64,000 nucleotides of DNA from Dendrolimus kikuchii (lineage: Eukaryota > Arthropoda > Insecta > Lepidoptera > Lasiocampidae). Under the pieces are notes generated by a model, which was given only the letters and a program-made list of their open reading frames with translations, was not told the DNA's origin and ran no database searches. A program made the translations under genes and the position numbers. Location: positions 10,426,401 through 10,490,400 of the forward strand of contig CM034405.1 in the NCBI GenBank assembly GCA_019925095.2, read 5' to 3'. Positions 12,037 to 27,500 of the stretch are shown in pieces (within the stretch, counting starts at the first letter, position 1; each line of letters opens with the position of its first letter).

Positions 12037-12364
12037 TTGAAAAATTATTTTAATTCATCAACAGCTACTAGCATGTCTGCCGGTACAGCTGCTGCACAAC
12101 AGGAAGCCCAAAAACACCGCACATACTCAGCCATCGGAAATGGCTACACATTTGCGGCTTTTGGGGTCGAGACCCTGGGACCATGGAGGCCTGAGGCGCA
12201 CAAGCTTTATCGAGACAGCCAAACGTCTGATGGATGTCTCACGTGACCAAAAGACTGGTTTATACCTCGGACACCGCATCAGCAGTGCCATTCGCGAGCC
12301 AATGTGGCCAGACTTTTAGGCACGCTTCCGACTGACAGTGGTCTGAAACTAGAATTTATAGTTT
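12037..12364 (+). pseudogene. LINE polyprotein C-terminal remnant
   Basis: The first frame contains the phrase FGVETLGPWRPEAHKLY. After a +1 shift near 12205 the next frame continues with AKRLMDVSRDQKTGLYLGHR. This 'ETLGPWGPEA...YLGQRIS' pattern is the C-terminal tail of a widespread LINE-type polyprotein. The minus-strand remnant at 61143-61352 encodes the same region (AVETFGPWGPEA...LGHRISMAI). The copy is frameshifted and 5'-truncated, and an AT-rich 3' tail of 'tttagttt' units follows. It lies just downstream of the claspin stop codon. Confidence 0.6.
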
Positions 12365-12521
12365 AATTTTAGTTTGTATATATAGTTTATTTTTAGTTTA
12401 ATTTATTTATAATTTAGTTTAATTATAATTTAATTTAATTTTAATTAAGTGTTTGATTTAAAAAAATAAATGTAATAGTTTAGAATAGAATCAACAATTA
12501 ATGCCGTAATAATATAAAAAA

Positions 12522-15500
12522 CTATACTTTCAAGTGATCTAACAAACTGTTTTTAAGATATTTTTGTTTGGCTTCTAATTTCATTTTTTTCACTAATTTC
12601 GGCGTGTTTCCCACAGTTTCCGCTTTTCTCTTTGTTGCCTGAAAAAAAAATACCAAATAAGTCTAAGATTGAGTCTTAATTAAAGGTAAGGTTAGAACAT
12701 TCGCAATTTTAATTGTCGTATGTAAATTCTGTCAACTTATATTAATGTTCGATAATTTGAATCATTTACCATGCACAGACCTGTTGTTTGTTTGGGTACA
12801 AGTACAGATCTGTCGATTATTTACATAATTGAGATAAATGTATGAGAGAGTTTGCAGTTCGCGAGGCAAGGAGATATTTTACAACCATGCGCTTCTACGC
12901 CTCAGAATCGACACAAGTGACGATAGATTGAAGTCGCTCATTCAATAGAAAACTCCGGACTTCTTTTCAAAAGGAACATTTTAAACTTCCTTAAAAGTTA
13001 ACGTTAACTTAAAGTTAGTTATAAACTCCTATTATTTGGACTTTTGGTTATTTGACTCTTTTTCTGGTCTCTTGAGTGTCAAATTATCGATATTCAACTG
13101 TATATGTAAAACGACGCAGCGTTGACGCTGCGGCGACGCGACGCAACATACTAATGAGGCCTCTCTGTAAAAACTCGGAATTCGGTCGCGGACTGTATTT
13201 TGCTTACCTTAGTTTCGTCCTGAGACAAGGCAGCGAAGACAAAGTTCCGTCGACTAGATGGCGCGAGGGAGCCCACTTTAGGCGCGTCGTCGTCAACCGC
13301 CAACGGCGTGGCCAAAGCCGCCAGACGCGCAAGTGCGCCGCGACCCCGGGTTAGTAAAGAACCGTGGTAATTTTGCTATAAACAAATTAGGGACCACCAT
13401 ATATTACTTCGCACGGGGAGTGGGGGTTCAACGAAATGTGGCATCATGTAACAAACGGTGGGAGGGATCCCAAATTTCGTGACGTCATATTTCAAAATCT
13501 AATATATTTAAGCTTTAAACACGAAGAATACAATTTCCTGCGGCCTGGCGGCCTGTCGTAAGAGGCGACTAAACAACCCACAGCCAGGTGGTAGAGTATT
13601 TGCTCGACTGGATGGCGACCACCCCTGGTCTAGAGTATGCCGCCATAACAACCTTGTGTTGTGTTCCGGCAGTAGTGACCAGGTTCCAGTCTCCTTTAAG
13701 AGAGCAGCAGCGCATTTGTAGCACCTTTGGTGTTGCAAATGTCCATAGGCGATGGTAACCGCTTTCCATCAAGTGGGCCGTCTGCCTGTCTGCTGAACTC
13801 CTGCGATAAAAAAAAAATAAAATAAAAATAAAACTTCAAAATGTTTCCAACTCTTATGTTCATAAACAGTGTTTTTTTTTCATTCAAGGAGCATACTCCT
13901 GAGATGGTGGTCCCACTGTCACCAAGTACGGATCTAATGAGTGAATCCTAGGGAAATCGAGAGCAAACTTTGTTGAAGAGCGCTTACATTCACCGAAAGG
14001 TAAATTTGTACACGTGTGCTATTATTAAAATTTAACAGGCGCTTAATAATCTGAGCTATAATTCTGTAAATGATTCGAATTTGGCTAATTCGGACCACCA
14101 GAGTCCGAAAATGCAATTTTTAGAATTTTACTCTGTTTGACAGAGCATCACGTGAAAACCAAATTTAAATGAAAATCGACTTAGAGCTAGCTTCTGTCCC
14201 GGGGTGTAACTTAAGATACTTTTTATCCCGATAGATGACGTCGTTTACGTGGGATAGACGAAATTAGCGAAAAAGATAGCACTGCGATCGCACCTTTTTT
14301 CGAAACTACTGAATATATAAATGAAACTCAGCATAATGCTGGCTTATAAAACGAGTTAACACTTAGGATATATTTTATCCCGACAAATGACGTGGTTTCT
14401 TTATAATAGATGGATTAGCAAAATAGGTGGCGCTCCAATCGTGTTGCTTCGATTCACTTTCAAATACTATCGTTGTCATAAACAAAATGTCATTCGTTGT
14501 ATTACTTCAAATCAGGTTGGCTTCGTCTCACCTCTGTGTTTTGCTGGGCAGTTGACTAGACTGTATGGACTTAGTTTCTTTGTTATTATTAAATGTAAAA
14601 AACAGAATTAAGTTTTTGTGTAAGTAAAATAGAGTTACTGCGTAGGGTTTTAACGCGGTGTAGCCGCGGGACTAACTCTAGTTATTTCAAAAACTATTCA
14701 ACTAAAAAGTATTTTTGTTTTTACAAAAAATACTTTAAAATAAAAAGCAAAAATTTAATATTTTCTACAGCATCTTGAAGTCGGTGCCAAGTAAAACAAA
14801 AATATAATAAAAAAACTGCGAAATACACCAACTTTAACATGTTGTAGACAAAAATATTTTTTTGCTTTTTAGTTTGAAGTCGGTTTATATTTGTTGGAAA
14901 AAAAATGCGAAGCGTCTAGCAGAATTAACACGTGTCTAGATATCTTAGGTTTAAGACAGTTTAAAAATCCACTTCATTTTGACACTTCATAATACAAATC
15001 TGCGAAAACAGCCGCTTTCGGTCCCCAGCTTATAGATTTAATTCTGACAAAATTATAGTATATATCATATAGAAAGATATCTTTACCTGAAATATAGTGA
15101 ATGGTTTCTTGGGACTAGGTATATCTTTTGAGGTCTTCTTTTCGATAGAAACAGCTTTTTCAGTCTTTTCAACATTATCCGTAGTAGCTTCTAGAAGTAC
15201 GTTCGAAGTGGATTTCGATGATAAACTAGCTTTTATTATGGATGTCCTATTAACGCTTATATTTAAACTTGACTCATGCTCGTTTTTCTGGAAACAAAAA
15301 ATTCACATTTAAAAGTCGGCCAAGTGTGTATCATTCCACGGATAATGGGGGTTCCATAATACCCCTGTTACACTTGGGTCAATGTTGGTGACTGCGTCAT
15401 GCAGATGTAGCCAACGGTTGAGTGCGTTATTTGAGATTCTACACTGTTAATGAAGTTAATCATTGAGTGATAAATCAAATATAATACATTAATATAGCTA

Positions 15501-18500
15501 ATCATTAACTGCATTATTTTTCAACGTTACAAGTCGCATTTAGTCTCAGTCATTAACACTAACACAGGTAGAGCAGAGGTGTTAGTAATAATAAAGATTT
15601 TAGATTAACTCTGTTTCATAATAGTTACATGAGGTTTATAGGTTTTATTTAAAAAAAAAATGTTCATTAAGAATGCAATTGTGAATAATACTTTCTTTGC
15701 TTCTTTTTAATAGGCTTATAAATCTAGTATATAACTATGATGAACAACGGGGTATAGTCTTACACAATTTATAAATCCGATCGGCATTTTTCGCTTGCAC
15801 AGAAAAGCGTAGACTGGTTTGATAGACATATAAATAATCTATATTAAACTTTATTCTCAAGATGAAATCGCAGTGTTGCTTACTACATTGTTAGTTCTGT
15901 TTCGCTTACACGATTCATACACTATCCCGCGCCACTGCGTCGGTACATTGGGAGGCATTATTAGTTGAGTAAAACTAGCGTTAGAAGGCCCAATTTCTAG
16001 TATATATATGCCTGATGATAAATATTACCATTTGCCTCAGGAACACTTCCCGCTCGTGTCTCTGCTTCCTCCATTGTTCCTCAGATTCAAATTCTTCCTC
16101 TTGAGTATCAGTAATATCGTCGTTTATCATATCAGTCTCTTCCCCGCCATCTGAATGCATGAAAACATATAATATACTGTAAACTCAACTGCTTTCTTAG
16201 ATTATAAACAGCGTATTCCTAATGTAAGCTTGTGAATAAAGGTAATTAATAAATAGTGTATGAATAGATAAGTGTATGTAAAGCGACAAAGAGAGACATG
16301 ATGTTAATGAATAGTAAATATTGTATAGTGTAAGAAATGTATCAACATTAAACATATGTAATAGATGTTATGATGGAGGAAAAGTAAAGAACCACACAAT
16401 TTGCCATTCTTAGTCTAATTGTAATAGCGTTAAGAGAAATGTATAGAAGAAAAAGAAAAGTAAAACATCTACCTTAACTTGTAAGAAAAGAGGTGGCGAT
16501 TTAAAAAAGAAACTAAAATGCTTACCACGTCAAATAAGCTTACATTTTCTTTAATTTCGAGTTGCGTTTCCAAGCATTTATTTTACCTTTGACGTTTTCA
16601 TGTCTATTAATTTACATAATTATTTCTTGACAGTAAAACCCACATGAAACAAGTGACATAATTTTCGTACTTTATCGTTGTGTGTGATGTAATAGTGATG
16701 TTCTATGAGTCGTGTAACGCACAGACTTTTAAACCATTGACGGGTATAAATCGAAAGTAATAAATTTGAAAATAAAAACTGTTCTACTTTATTAAAAAAA
16801 ATTACATTTGTAAAATATGTTAATTGAAATGTGGGTATATTTACTACACGATATCGTATTTTTAGCAAAAATATATAGAAATAATAAATTGATTAAAACT
16901 TATTTATAAATGGAGTCGATTTTTAAAACAAATCGAGTCGGTAACGCATTAGAACATTACTAATTGAACCCATACGAGTTGTCAAAAGTAAAGTAAATGT
17001 TTGAACGTGTATATAGGCTTAAGCCATTAATGAACTCATAGCAAATAGAAAAAATCTTTTACTCAAAATTTTTAAAGGAAGAAAAGACGGCCTCTGTGGT
17101 TGAGCGGGCTAAGCCTTTGCCGACCTACCTCACTCCAACGCAGAGGGGCTCCGGGTTCGATTCCTGGTATAGTAAATTTCGGAAACGTATTTTCTTCGTT
17201 ATTTACTATGGTCTGGGTGTCTGGGATCGGCCCCAGAGTAGTCCGTTGTATATTACCCATAACACAAACGTAACTTGCTTAATTTGGGGATATATAATGT
17301 GTGTTTGTCTGCCGATTATTATTATTATTACTTTATAAAATGGGGAAGAGTGGTAAGACCTAAAGAATTTAATGAGAAAGGTCACAGTAATTCTTAGCAA
17401 TATAGAATATTAGCATTTTATCTTACCCGCATTTTTCCATCTGAATTTCCTTTGACGGCTGCCAGCACCCAAATCTCCATCTTCAAACAGCAACTCTTGG
17501 ATTATCCGCACTTCACGCTTGTCCTGATCTAGTACGTCACGCCTGTAATAAACCAATAGAAGACAGTGAGACACGTCGACGGCCTCGAAGATTTTATGCG
17601 AGCGTCCAAAATTATGACGTCATAATTTTATACTAGAGAGAAGTAGAGTCAAATAGGGCAATCATTGTTGCTTAAACAATCATTATATTTTTGTTTTTAT
17701 GCATGTATAGGTTTGCGTTTGACCACTGTCTCACTTGATGTTGAGTGATGACACTATCTAGGATGTAGCATGCGTACCTAGTAGATACCTATTCATTTGT
17801 GACTTGCAGAAGATTGTATTTTTTAGGAAAAACAGACTCCGGAAAATTATTCCACTTTTCGGCAGAGCTAAGCGCTTCGTCCTGACTAGTGGTGTAATTA
17901 TTTCTAAGTTCTCTAATACTATCACGGAAAAAAATACTATATACTATTGAAAAATATTAGATATGACAATTGCCCTGTAAATATGATCTCTGTGGTTGTG
18001 TGATCAAAAGTTTAAACCTTTGCCCCACCTTTATTTTTCAACGAGGGGAGATCCGATTAAGGTATATTTTCTGTTCACGAAAACTTGACGCGTAGGGTTA
18101 CCAACAAAAAAATAGTAACACCTAAAGTTAGAGTCAATAACATTTAAAATAATTATTTACTACAATTACTAGAAATACTTAATTACTAGAATAGAAAAAT
18201 TCAACAAAATTAAGAATAATTTATGTTTTGTAATAATCTCTATTTGTACCCTATTTAATAACATGATATTAAATAATGTTAATTTTTAGAATTTGGTAGC
18301 CTTTAAGTGATCCTGAACGGGTAATATCCACCGCGGGAGAAACGCGTGGGAGGTGCGAAGGAGGCGTGTGGGATTCGCCACATTGGGATGAAACCCTGAA
18401 GAAGAACTATTGCCACCAGAATCGAGAATACCCACTTAAACCCCTCGGTGTTCCGTCCTTCATTAATATGCTAGGGCCACGGGTATATGGCTTTGACATT

Positions 18501-21500
18501 TCGCAGGCACTGGCAGGCGGCGGCCTATCAACCTCGTCTGCCCGGAGGAACCACGCCCCCGGTGTCTTAATTCTCTCTTTGAGCGTAAGGCGGTTTGTAA
18601 CGCGCCCCATAAGAGGAAAAGTGAGCGTGAGCAAAACCTTTTTTCATCTAGACCAGTGTTTTTCAATCTGTGGGTCGCGACCCCTATGGGGGTCGTAGAG
18701 CCTTGCCCGGGGGTCACCGGCAATAGGGAAATGGCTATTTAAATTTATATCTCGTACTTAGGTACTTTCTACGCTCAACAGCTTTTTATAGAGTTATAGG
18801 TCCTAAGAATAAATATGGGTAACAAAATAGAAACAAACATAAATATAGTCTTTTAAATTAGTAACTTATTGTCTGTCATGACCCAAGGGGTTCGCGACAA
18901 TTTTTCAACCTGTAAAGGGATTGCGTATTCAAAAAGATTGAATAGCATTAATCTAGACCAACAAAACATACCGGTTCCGGATTCGGTTTTTGGGTATGGG
19001 ACAGGATGGGTGTCTGGGATTGACCCCGAGGTAACCAAAACACAAGCATTATATGCTTAGTTTGGGAATGTATGTTGGTATGTGTTTGTAAGTCAATAAT
19101 TATTTTATGCCCGGTTCCTATATTAACAGACCGTTCATTTGTTTTACTATTGGTTAAAATTTGACATAAGCTCCATTCAACTAACATCAACACATACAAC
19201 CGATAGTAGAGCAAGTGAATGAATAGTAAGATATAGGGCAATATAGGCTGGTGAGCAATAGACATTTAACTGATGGTTAAAAATAACAATCACTGTTTAG
19301 CCATTTCGTTTTAACAATTATTTTATTTTAACCATCAGTTAAAGATCTATGCACACCAGCCTAAATATGTCTGATGAATTCAATAATGTATTGTACATAC
19401 TTAGTTATAATAAAGTTAGTTGCTCAACCATATCGTATTTATTTGTGAGAACCTGGTTAGTAAGTGCTTTTATTAATTTATATTTAATGGATAGCTCAAA
19501 AATGTGATTTTACATACATGTGTATCTGTTCCAGTTCTCTTTGCAGTAGCCTTTGGTTGAATTTCTCGTCATCGCCTTCCTCTCTCTCCATCCTGTCAAG
19601 ACCTGCTTCATCTTCGTCGCCAGATCCTACCCATTCGTCTTCCGAAGTTAATTCTGCTTCTTGCTCAAAAAAATCGGCCACTTTACGTTTCTTTTTCTTC
19701 GGTTGTTCCAGATTAACTAGGACCTGAAAGAACCGTCATTATTATTATATTAAAATGCACTTTTAATTAGTGTTGTAGTTTCTCCAGCTTTAAACACGAT
19801 TTTCTTGAAGTTACAATAGTTACTTTAAAAAATATGCCCTTGCATTTATTACCTCATTCTCCTCTGAGTCATATTCAACAACTTGTTCACTATCCTCTTC
19901 TATCTCTGAATCATATTCTTCTTCGTCATCATCAATATCGTCTTCTTCATCATCTGAAATAAATGGGAATGAACAGCAGCTTTTCATATGTCTACATGTT
20001 TTAGATTTAATATAGAATGTGTTATATACCCAATTTTTCATTGAGAGAACTGTAGAGTGATTCACAAATGTCGGAAATGTTTAAGTATAAGAATGGAAAG
20101 GTCCTGGACGAATCAATTTGCAAGCCGGTGGAATGTGACGCTACTAGCAAATCCTGTCGGAAACACATTCTCAGATGTGTTCATTTCACACTCCATAGGA
20201 TTGCAAATTGAATCATTCTGGAGCTTTCCGTTCCTCAACGGAAACATTTCCGACGTTTGTGAATAACCCTACTGATGTTTCAATTACTAGATATTATTCA
20301 AAGAATAAAACACAACTTTAAAAAAATAAAAGTTATAGTTTTATGAATATTGATATGTCAATTCTATCACTTTTCTATTCAGTCCGGTTATCATTTATGA
20401 TGAATGAAAAATCGAACGTAAAAGGAACTTTCTTCTGTAAAATAACTTAAAGCTTGTTATTAAGACTATTATCTGTATAAAAGGGCGCTTTGTAAATTAA
20501 TTAACAAATGGGAAAGCTAGACTGCGTGGACCGAGCTTTATGACCCGGCGCCGAGTGTTGCTGGAAGGACCATTCTTGGTTATTGAACATGGTGTTGTTA
20601 AGGGGCTTAACTACCTTCTCAAGAATGGTATGTTGATACACTTGTGCCGATGTTTTGATACCTTTTTCACAAAAATATGGCTCAGTCACTCCTTCATAGC
20701 TAATACCCAACCAAACCATCACTGAAGACGGATAATGCCCACGTTGCACTCTGTCGACTAACTGAGAAGCTTCCTTAGAGCTTTGAGCATAAATACGGTC
20801 ATTTTGTTTGTTAAAATGTTGCTCAATTGTAAAAATGTTCTCATCCGTAAACAAAATTTTTCTGTGACCTCCCTTTGCGTACCGCTTCGGTAGTTGTTAC
20901 GATTTTACCACCCTATTCTTTTTTAAATTATGACTTAAGAAATGACCAGTTCGTCTCTTATAGGTTGCAAGTCCTAAGTCATCTTTTAAAATACGCGACA
21001 TGGTTCTAGGTGATATCTTCATCTCCCGAGATAAAATCTTTTGCTTTCGGACAGGATTTCTTCGAATTATTTCCCTTACTGCTTTGACCACCTTTTTCGT
21101 ACGAACACTACGTGGACGGACGGCCAGATCTTTTTCTGTCACAAACAGAGGAGGTCTCATTGTGCTTATTAATAGCTCGGTACACAAAACATTTGACTAA
21201 TACCAAGCGTATGGAGTTTTAAAAATTGCATTTGACTCCATACCTACTTTGTGTAATGCAATCACAGCGATTCGGTTTTCTTTATCGCCCCACTCCATTT
21301 TAATATCGCAAAATGTTGTACAATGTATTGGCGCCAAAATGAGAAAACACAATGAGCAATCATATAAACATGACAGATCCCAAATTCAAATATAATATTT
21401 TGTTTCTTTTTAATTGTAACAGTATTTATGGCTAGACTAAGTATATAAAGAAGCGAGAGAAAAACGATTTGTGGCTACTCCTCTGCTCAAGGGTAGAAAA

Positions 21501-24500
21501 GTAGAATTTAGCTATTTTTAGTGCTACATCTTTTACTTGTTGATTATAATAATGTAACGGGTGAAAAGAAAAATCAAATATTACCAGAAATCTGCAGAGC
21601 GCGCTTTTCGGGTTTCCTTTTCTTAATTTTTTTCTTCTTCTTGCTGTCAAAAGAAGCATTCTCTTCATTCATGTCGTCATCGTCAGAATCAATAACAAAC
21701 TTTTTCTTTAAGGGATTGTCAACTTTGTTAGTGTTACCAACAAAAAACATATTAGGTTTTCGAGCATCGAATTGAGGATCATATAATTCATCTAATATTG
21801 ATTTGAGAATGTTGCTATCTTCTGTTTTTGGTTTATCATCTTTAAGACTGTCTACTTTAGAACATTCATTAATATTTCCAGTTATATTGAAATTATCTTC
21901 TGTAATGTCTTTCATCGATTTATCAGCAACACTATTTTTTAAATTATTATCATTTTGTACAATGTTTTTATTAATTTTAGGTGTTTCTTTATTTATATCT
22001 ATATTTGAAAATATGTCTGTTTTATTCATAACAGCTACATTACACTCTTTCAAATTATATAATTTCACAGGAGTTAGTTCTTGACTCTCACAATCAATAG
22101 TTTCTTGAGATTGTGTGTAATTTTGTACTGGTTGTGAGATGAACTCATTATCATAAAACTTTCCAGTACAAAGTGCTAATATATCCTCGCCTATTGGCTG
22201 CGATTGTGATTCTTGTGTTGATAATTGAGATGGGAGGATACTTTGTGTGTTTGTACTCAAAGGTGCTTCACAAACTGGAATGAAGTTGTCCTAAAAATAT
22301 TTAAAAATTACTTATTTAAATTATATTTAAAATTGAATTCACGATATGTAAGATTATTTTAAAAGATAAGGCCACATTTTCCTGTACTATAACATACAAT
22401 ACTTTGAAATTAAAAATCGTCATTCAGACTATTTTTTTCGCTACCGTGAATATTTTGCTATTACCATATACTGATGCGTGAAGGAAAATATTGAGATTAG
22501 TGATGTAAGAAACACTAAAATCCATCTTCGACAAGCGTGACGAGTATACCTTTTAATCTCCTATAAATAGGAAGACTTCATCCCAGCAAAGGGATGCTTA
22601 TGTGCTTATACACATACATACATACATAACTTCACGCCAGTTCCCTTGCGGGGTAGGCACGAACAACAGAGCGCCATTTAGGCTTATTCTTACACACCTC
22701 ACTTGCTTCTTTGACATTCATAACTCTTGTCATGTACGCTCGTCTGTTCTTAAGGCTACACACTGGCAAAATTAATGGAATGCTAGTAATTTTATTTATT
22801 TATTTAGCTCTCATTTGAAATAAGAAAACAGCTAACAGGCATTTTTTAACTCATTTGTTTTGTTCCCTACCAAGGTAAACTTGTTGAGTAAATGCTTTTT
22901 TGTGTTCTGTTAATAACAATTAAACCTTATTGTACTCACATCAACAAATGGCTGTGTATCAGTAATTTCTCCTGCAGGTTGTAATACTGTGTCATCACTT
23001 AACTTACTACTAGCAATTGAGAAAACACCCAACTGTTTATCTTTATTGAAATTATCATCTATTGCATCATTTTCTTTAGAACTATTAACGAGAATCGCTT
23101 TACCACTTTCTTGGCTTGTAACTAAGTCTTCTGATTTATAATTCTGAGCCAATTGAATTTCAACATCTAAAAGGAAATAAGAATTTTTTTTACTGTACTA
23201 ACACTATATTATTTCCATTTCTTTATTTTCTCGATGACAGTTCTACATTGATAGTTGTAGTGTTATGACCAAATAAGTAATGATATCGATCGCATATATT
23301 TTTATTATGTTTTGAACAAAGACAAATAAAACAGAAACATTCAAATATATTTTTTCAAGCTGGGAACACTCAATGGCCTACCGCCATTTTGTGTTTGTTT
23401 TAATCTGTCACTCGCAACAAGACGGTCGTGCTATATAGTCACTACATTTCTGTTCGCTGATTTTTTTCACGTTATCCATACGTTACGTTGTATATTTTGT
23501 GTTCCTCCATGTTGATTGCTGCCCAGCTGTCAAATATCAAAATGCCTAAAGGATCTGTTCTGAAAAGGCAGGCGAGAGAACTGGTGATCAAGGTTTGTAA
23601 TTACTTTGAAGCAGAGTATCAAAATGGTGGCCCGCTATTACCACTGTCGCAAGTGCGAGAGCGTGTTGCGGCCGCATTAGGAATTAGTGGACCCACTGTT
23701 TCAAAAATTGCTACCGAAGCTTACGGTACAAGCGGCATGCAGGAACATAACTTCGTACGCCGAAGAAAAAACGCCAACCACGTCGTATGACATGGGTTGA
23801 CAACTTCGACGCTAACGCTATTCGCCGTCATATATATGACTATTACTTGCGCAAAGAAATTCCAACACTTAAAAAAACTTGTTTTTTTACGTGAATGTGG
23901 TTTGTTGTTCCATGGCCTAAAATCGTCATTAAGCTTGGTTTTGAAAGAAATTGGATTTTCTTATAAAAAATCGGACAAACGTAAAATATTGATGGAGCGT
24001 CACGACGTTGCTGTGGCTCGCTGCGAATTTTTGATCGAAGCCAAAAAGATATCAGATTGGTCAAATGTTATTTTCACTGACGAGACTTGGTTAAATGCAA
24101 ACCACACAGTATCTAATAAATGGACTGACGACACCGCCGCTTCCATTAGTTCACTGCCAATGGGAAAAGGTGAACGCTTTATCATATGCCATGCAAGGTA
24201 TACGAAAGGATTCGTGTCAGTGCTTTACTGGCCTTTAAATCCAAGAAAACAGTGGACTACCACGAAGAAATGAACGCGGAGATTTACGAAGGATGGTTTA
24301 AACAAATGGTGCAATCTCTGGAAGAACCGTCGATAATTATTATGGACAACGCTACATATCACTCCAGACAAATTGATAAAATGCCGATGCAGGTCAATAA
24401 AAAACAAGAGATAATTGACTGGCTCCAACGTCATGGCGAAAATGTGGATAATACTTTATTAAAAGTACAATTAGTGAATATTTTAAAATCGAAAAAAAAA

Positions 24501-27500
24501 CCTCCCTAATATATATATTACCGACGAAATTGGGTTTTTCGACTTCCGCCGTATCATTGCCAGTACAATGCTATGGAACTAATATGAGCACAAATCAAAG
24601 GACACGCCGCTCGAAACAATACCCATCCCCCTTTTACGACAAACAAGATTTATTAAAAAATGCATGTGCGGAAGTAACCGCCGAACACTGGGAAAAAAGC
24701 CCAACACATTACAGGGTCGGATTGGGAAATTCATGTGGCATTCGATAATATAGAAGTACAGGAACTTATAATAAATGTTGGGGAGAGCTCATCGAGTGAC
24801 AGTGACGATTCATCAGAATTTGATTAAAATAAATAAATAAAGAATCAACATAATATAATTACATCTTGTAATGAAATGTAATATTAGTTAATAAATTTGT
24901 ACAAAATTATCCAGCAATAGTTTAGTTTCTTACACTTTGTAAAAAAATATCGGTTCTGTTATCGTGTTACATTTATTGATAGCTCCATCCCTATCAGTTT
25001 CTCCGACTCTGCTATGACCTTGTACGTGTGTATGCGTCATATTTTTATTAAATAATGTATGTAATGTATACATATTGTAAAAAAGACGCTCGTTCAAGTT
25101 TCCATAGAAATAGTATTATAGCATTAAAATAATATTGACAGTCCTGGTAATATACTAGATCAAACTGTGTCAGTATACATACAAGTTTCCCTAATGGAGA
25201 AAAACTGTAACTGGAGTCGCAGTTGTTGCCATTTCACTGCAAAAGGACTAAAAATATGTTTATATTTCATCAATATTTGTTGGGACACTTACAATTTTAC
25301 AAGTTTTTATTACTCTAATTATATATTTATTACTATAATAATTTATTAATACCTGTTAACAATGCTTCACATGCATTTGTGCACCGATTTTTTACATATG
25401 ACAGTCACATGTGTGGTGAACACCCCTAATTATTTAGTTTTTTGCAATGTAAAAACATTGCATAGCACAGCACCACACATAAGACATTTCTTTAAAATGT
25501 CATCTACATACTGCTAATATGTAGTCTCTAATTAAAGGGGTGTACTAATATGGCTAAATTACTCTTGAACCAAAAATACCCTATTTCTGATGAGTTTCAA
25601 ATGATAAATACCAAGGTCTTAAGGTAAACTGTATTATTTTTAGGTAACTTTAAATAATTATAATTAAAATAAATAAATAATATTTGAAATCTATATTGTG
25701 ACTAAAAATAATTTACCTTGTGTTTCACTTTCTGCAGCACTTATATTTATATTTTTTGTATTGACATCAGATTCCACTGAATACTTCCCATATATATTAT
25801 GAGCTTTATTATCTTCATCATCTGAATCTTCAAAAGCCTTAAGAATTCTGCCTTTCTTACAAGAAGTAGTTTCTTCATCCTCTGATGATTCATCATCAGT
25901 GTCATCATCATCAGAATCGTCGTGATTATCATTTTCAGAAACACTATCATTTTCTTCAGAATCATCACTCTTGTCATTTTCATGAACACTATCATTATTT
26001 GCCTTATCATCATCACAGTCCGATTCTTCTGCTTCATCATCTATCATAGCATTTTTAACCCTCGGTTTGTCTTTTAAGACGATATCATCTTCAATTACTT
26101 CTTCACCGGAAGAACTATTTTCTTTGTCTATGTCATTAGAATCTTTTTTCTCTTCTAACTTTGCTTCTATTTTATCTATATCATCTTCCACATCAGATTC
26201 CTCGCCTGAAACATATCACAAAAAATATTAAATCAAATCAAATATCACATAAACTAACACACATTGAATCCCAAGATAGGCATATTACACTTGTATTATG
26301 GATAATATACTAAGGACAATTTTGGGATTGATCTGCTGGGAATCGATCCTGGAACCTTTGTGTTTGAGCGAGTTGGGTGGAAAGTGGAAACTTAAACAAA
26401 TAAAGTAAAATACAGAAGCAATATATATTAAATTGATTAATCATCACTAGTTATATAATCATAGTAATAAATACAAATTAAGTTTGTGTCCATTTTTATT
26501 TTTGTGATGTATCAATTTACACAAAACTAAGTATAAGTTGAAAGATAAACTTACTTTTTATACACAACATACTTTCTATTTTGAAGACGTTTCTGTATCA
26601 AAGGGAGTGCAATATACATTCATTGATGTATAAAGGTCAATCGCAGTACAATTTAACTTTATTAATTTTTAACTTTGTTATTAATTATTATTTTAAAATA
26701 ATAATTAATTACTAACAAAAGTGTATTCACACACACACACTAAAAGTAAGTGTATGTTAGATTGTAAAACTGATATAACAATTACCACTATGTATTAAAT
26801 ATAAGTGTGTATTACCTCTTAATGCTTTTATTTCTAATTGCTGTTGTTTTTCCTCTTCCAGTCTTTTAGCCCATTCCAAAGATCTTTGTTCAGCTATTTC
26901 GTCTTCCAACTTCTGTTTTAATCTTGAATGTAAAGAACCAGGCTTTAATTTTTTTTCTTTTTCCCTTTCTAATTCTTCAGGTGTTTTTATTCTTGCGAAA
27001 TATGAAAACCTCTCTTTTAGTAACTCTACACCTGTGAGTTTTCTCGAAGTTATTGAATCAGTTCCATCAAGATGAATAATTGTTCCAGGGGCTCCTGTTA
27101 ATTTCGGTCTGATGTTCAAGGATTGGTGATCCCTAATAAGATCTGGAGAGTTTGTTTTGTCTTGGGTGTCTGAAAATTAAGATGACAGTTAAATAAGAAA
27201 TACATTAGGAATTACTTTCTTTATTTGACATGTTATAGTTTTGATTACAAGTAACTTATATTTAATTCATGAACTTTTCATTGTTTCCATGGTAAATGAA
27301 CTTTGTCAATCTATAAATCTTAAGTCAAATCGCAGATAATGTCACGGAGTTTTGGGAAATTTACATAGGGCCCTGAGAAAGAGATTAGTATTAAATCACA
27401 AATTATTATTTTTTTATTTTTTTTTTATTGCAGGAGTTCAGCAGACAGGCAGACGTCCCACTTGATTGAAAGCAGTTACCATCGCCTATGGACTAAATCT

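Noticed and set aside
12037..12246. Host gene starting MKNYFNSSTATSMSAG
   Set aside because: It continues into ETLGPWRPEA, a LINE polyprotein tail, and is frameshifted. A second copy of the same tail is at 61.1-61.4 kb.
17096..17400. tRNA gene at the A/B-box sequence, and overlapping short ORFs
   Set aside because: The A and B boxes belong to a SINE with a tRNA-unrelated body and (ATT)n tail. No cloverleaf could be drawn and the ORFs cross the SINE.
25747..26040. Methionine/isoleucine-rich minus-strand frame
   Set aside because: A shifted frame over claspin exon 7, produced by its GAT/GAA acidic codons.
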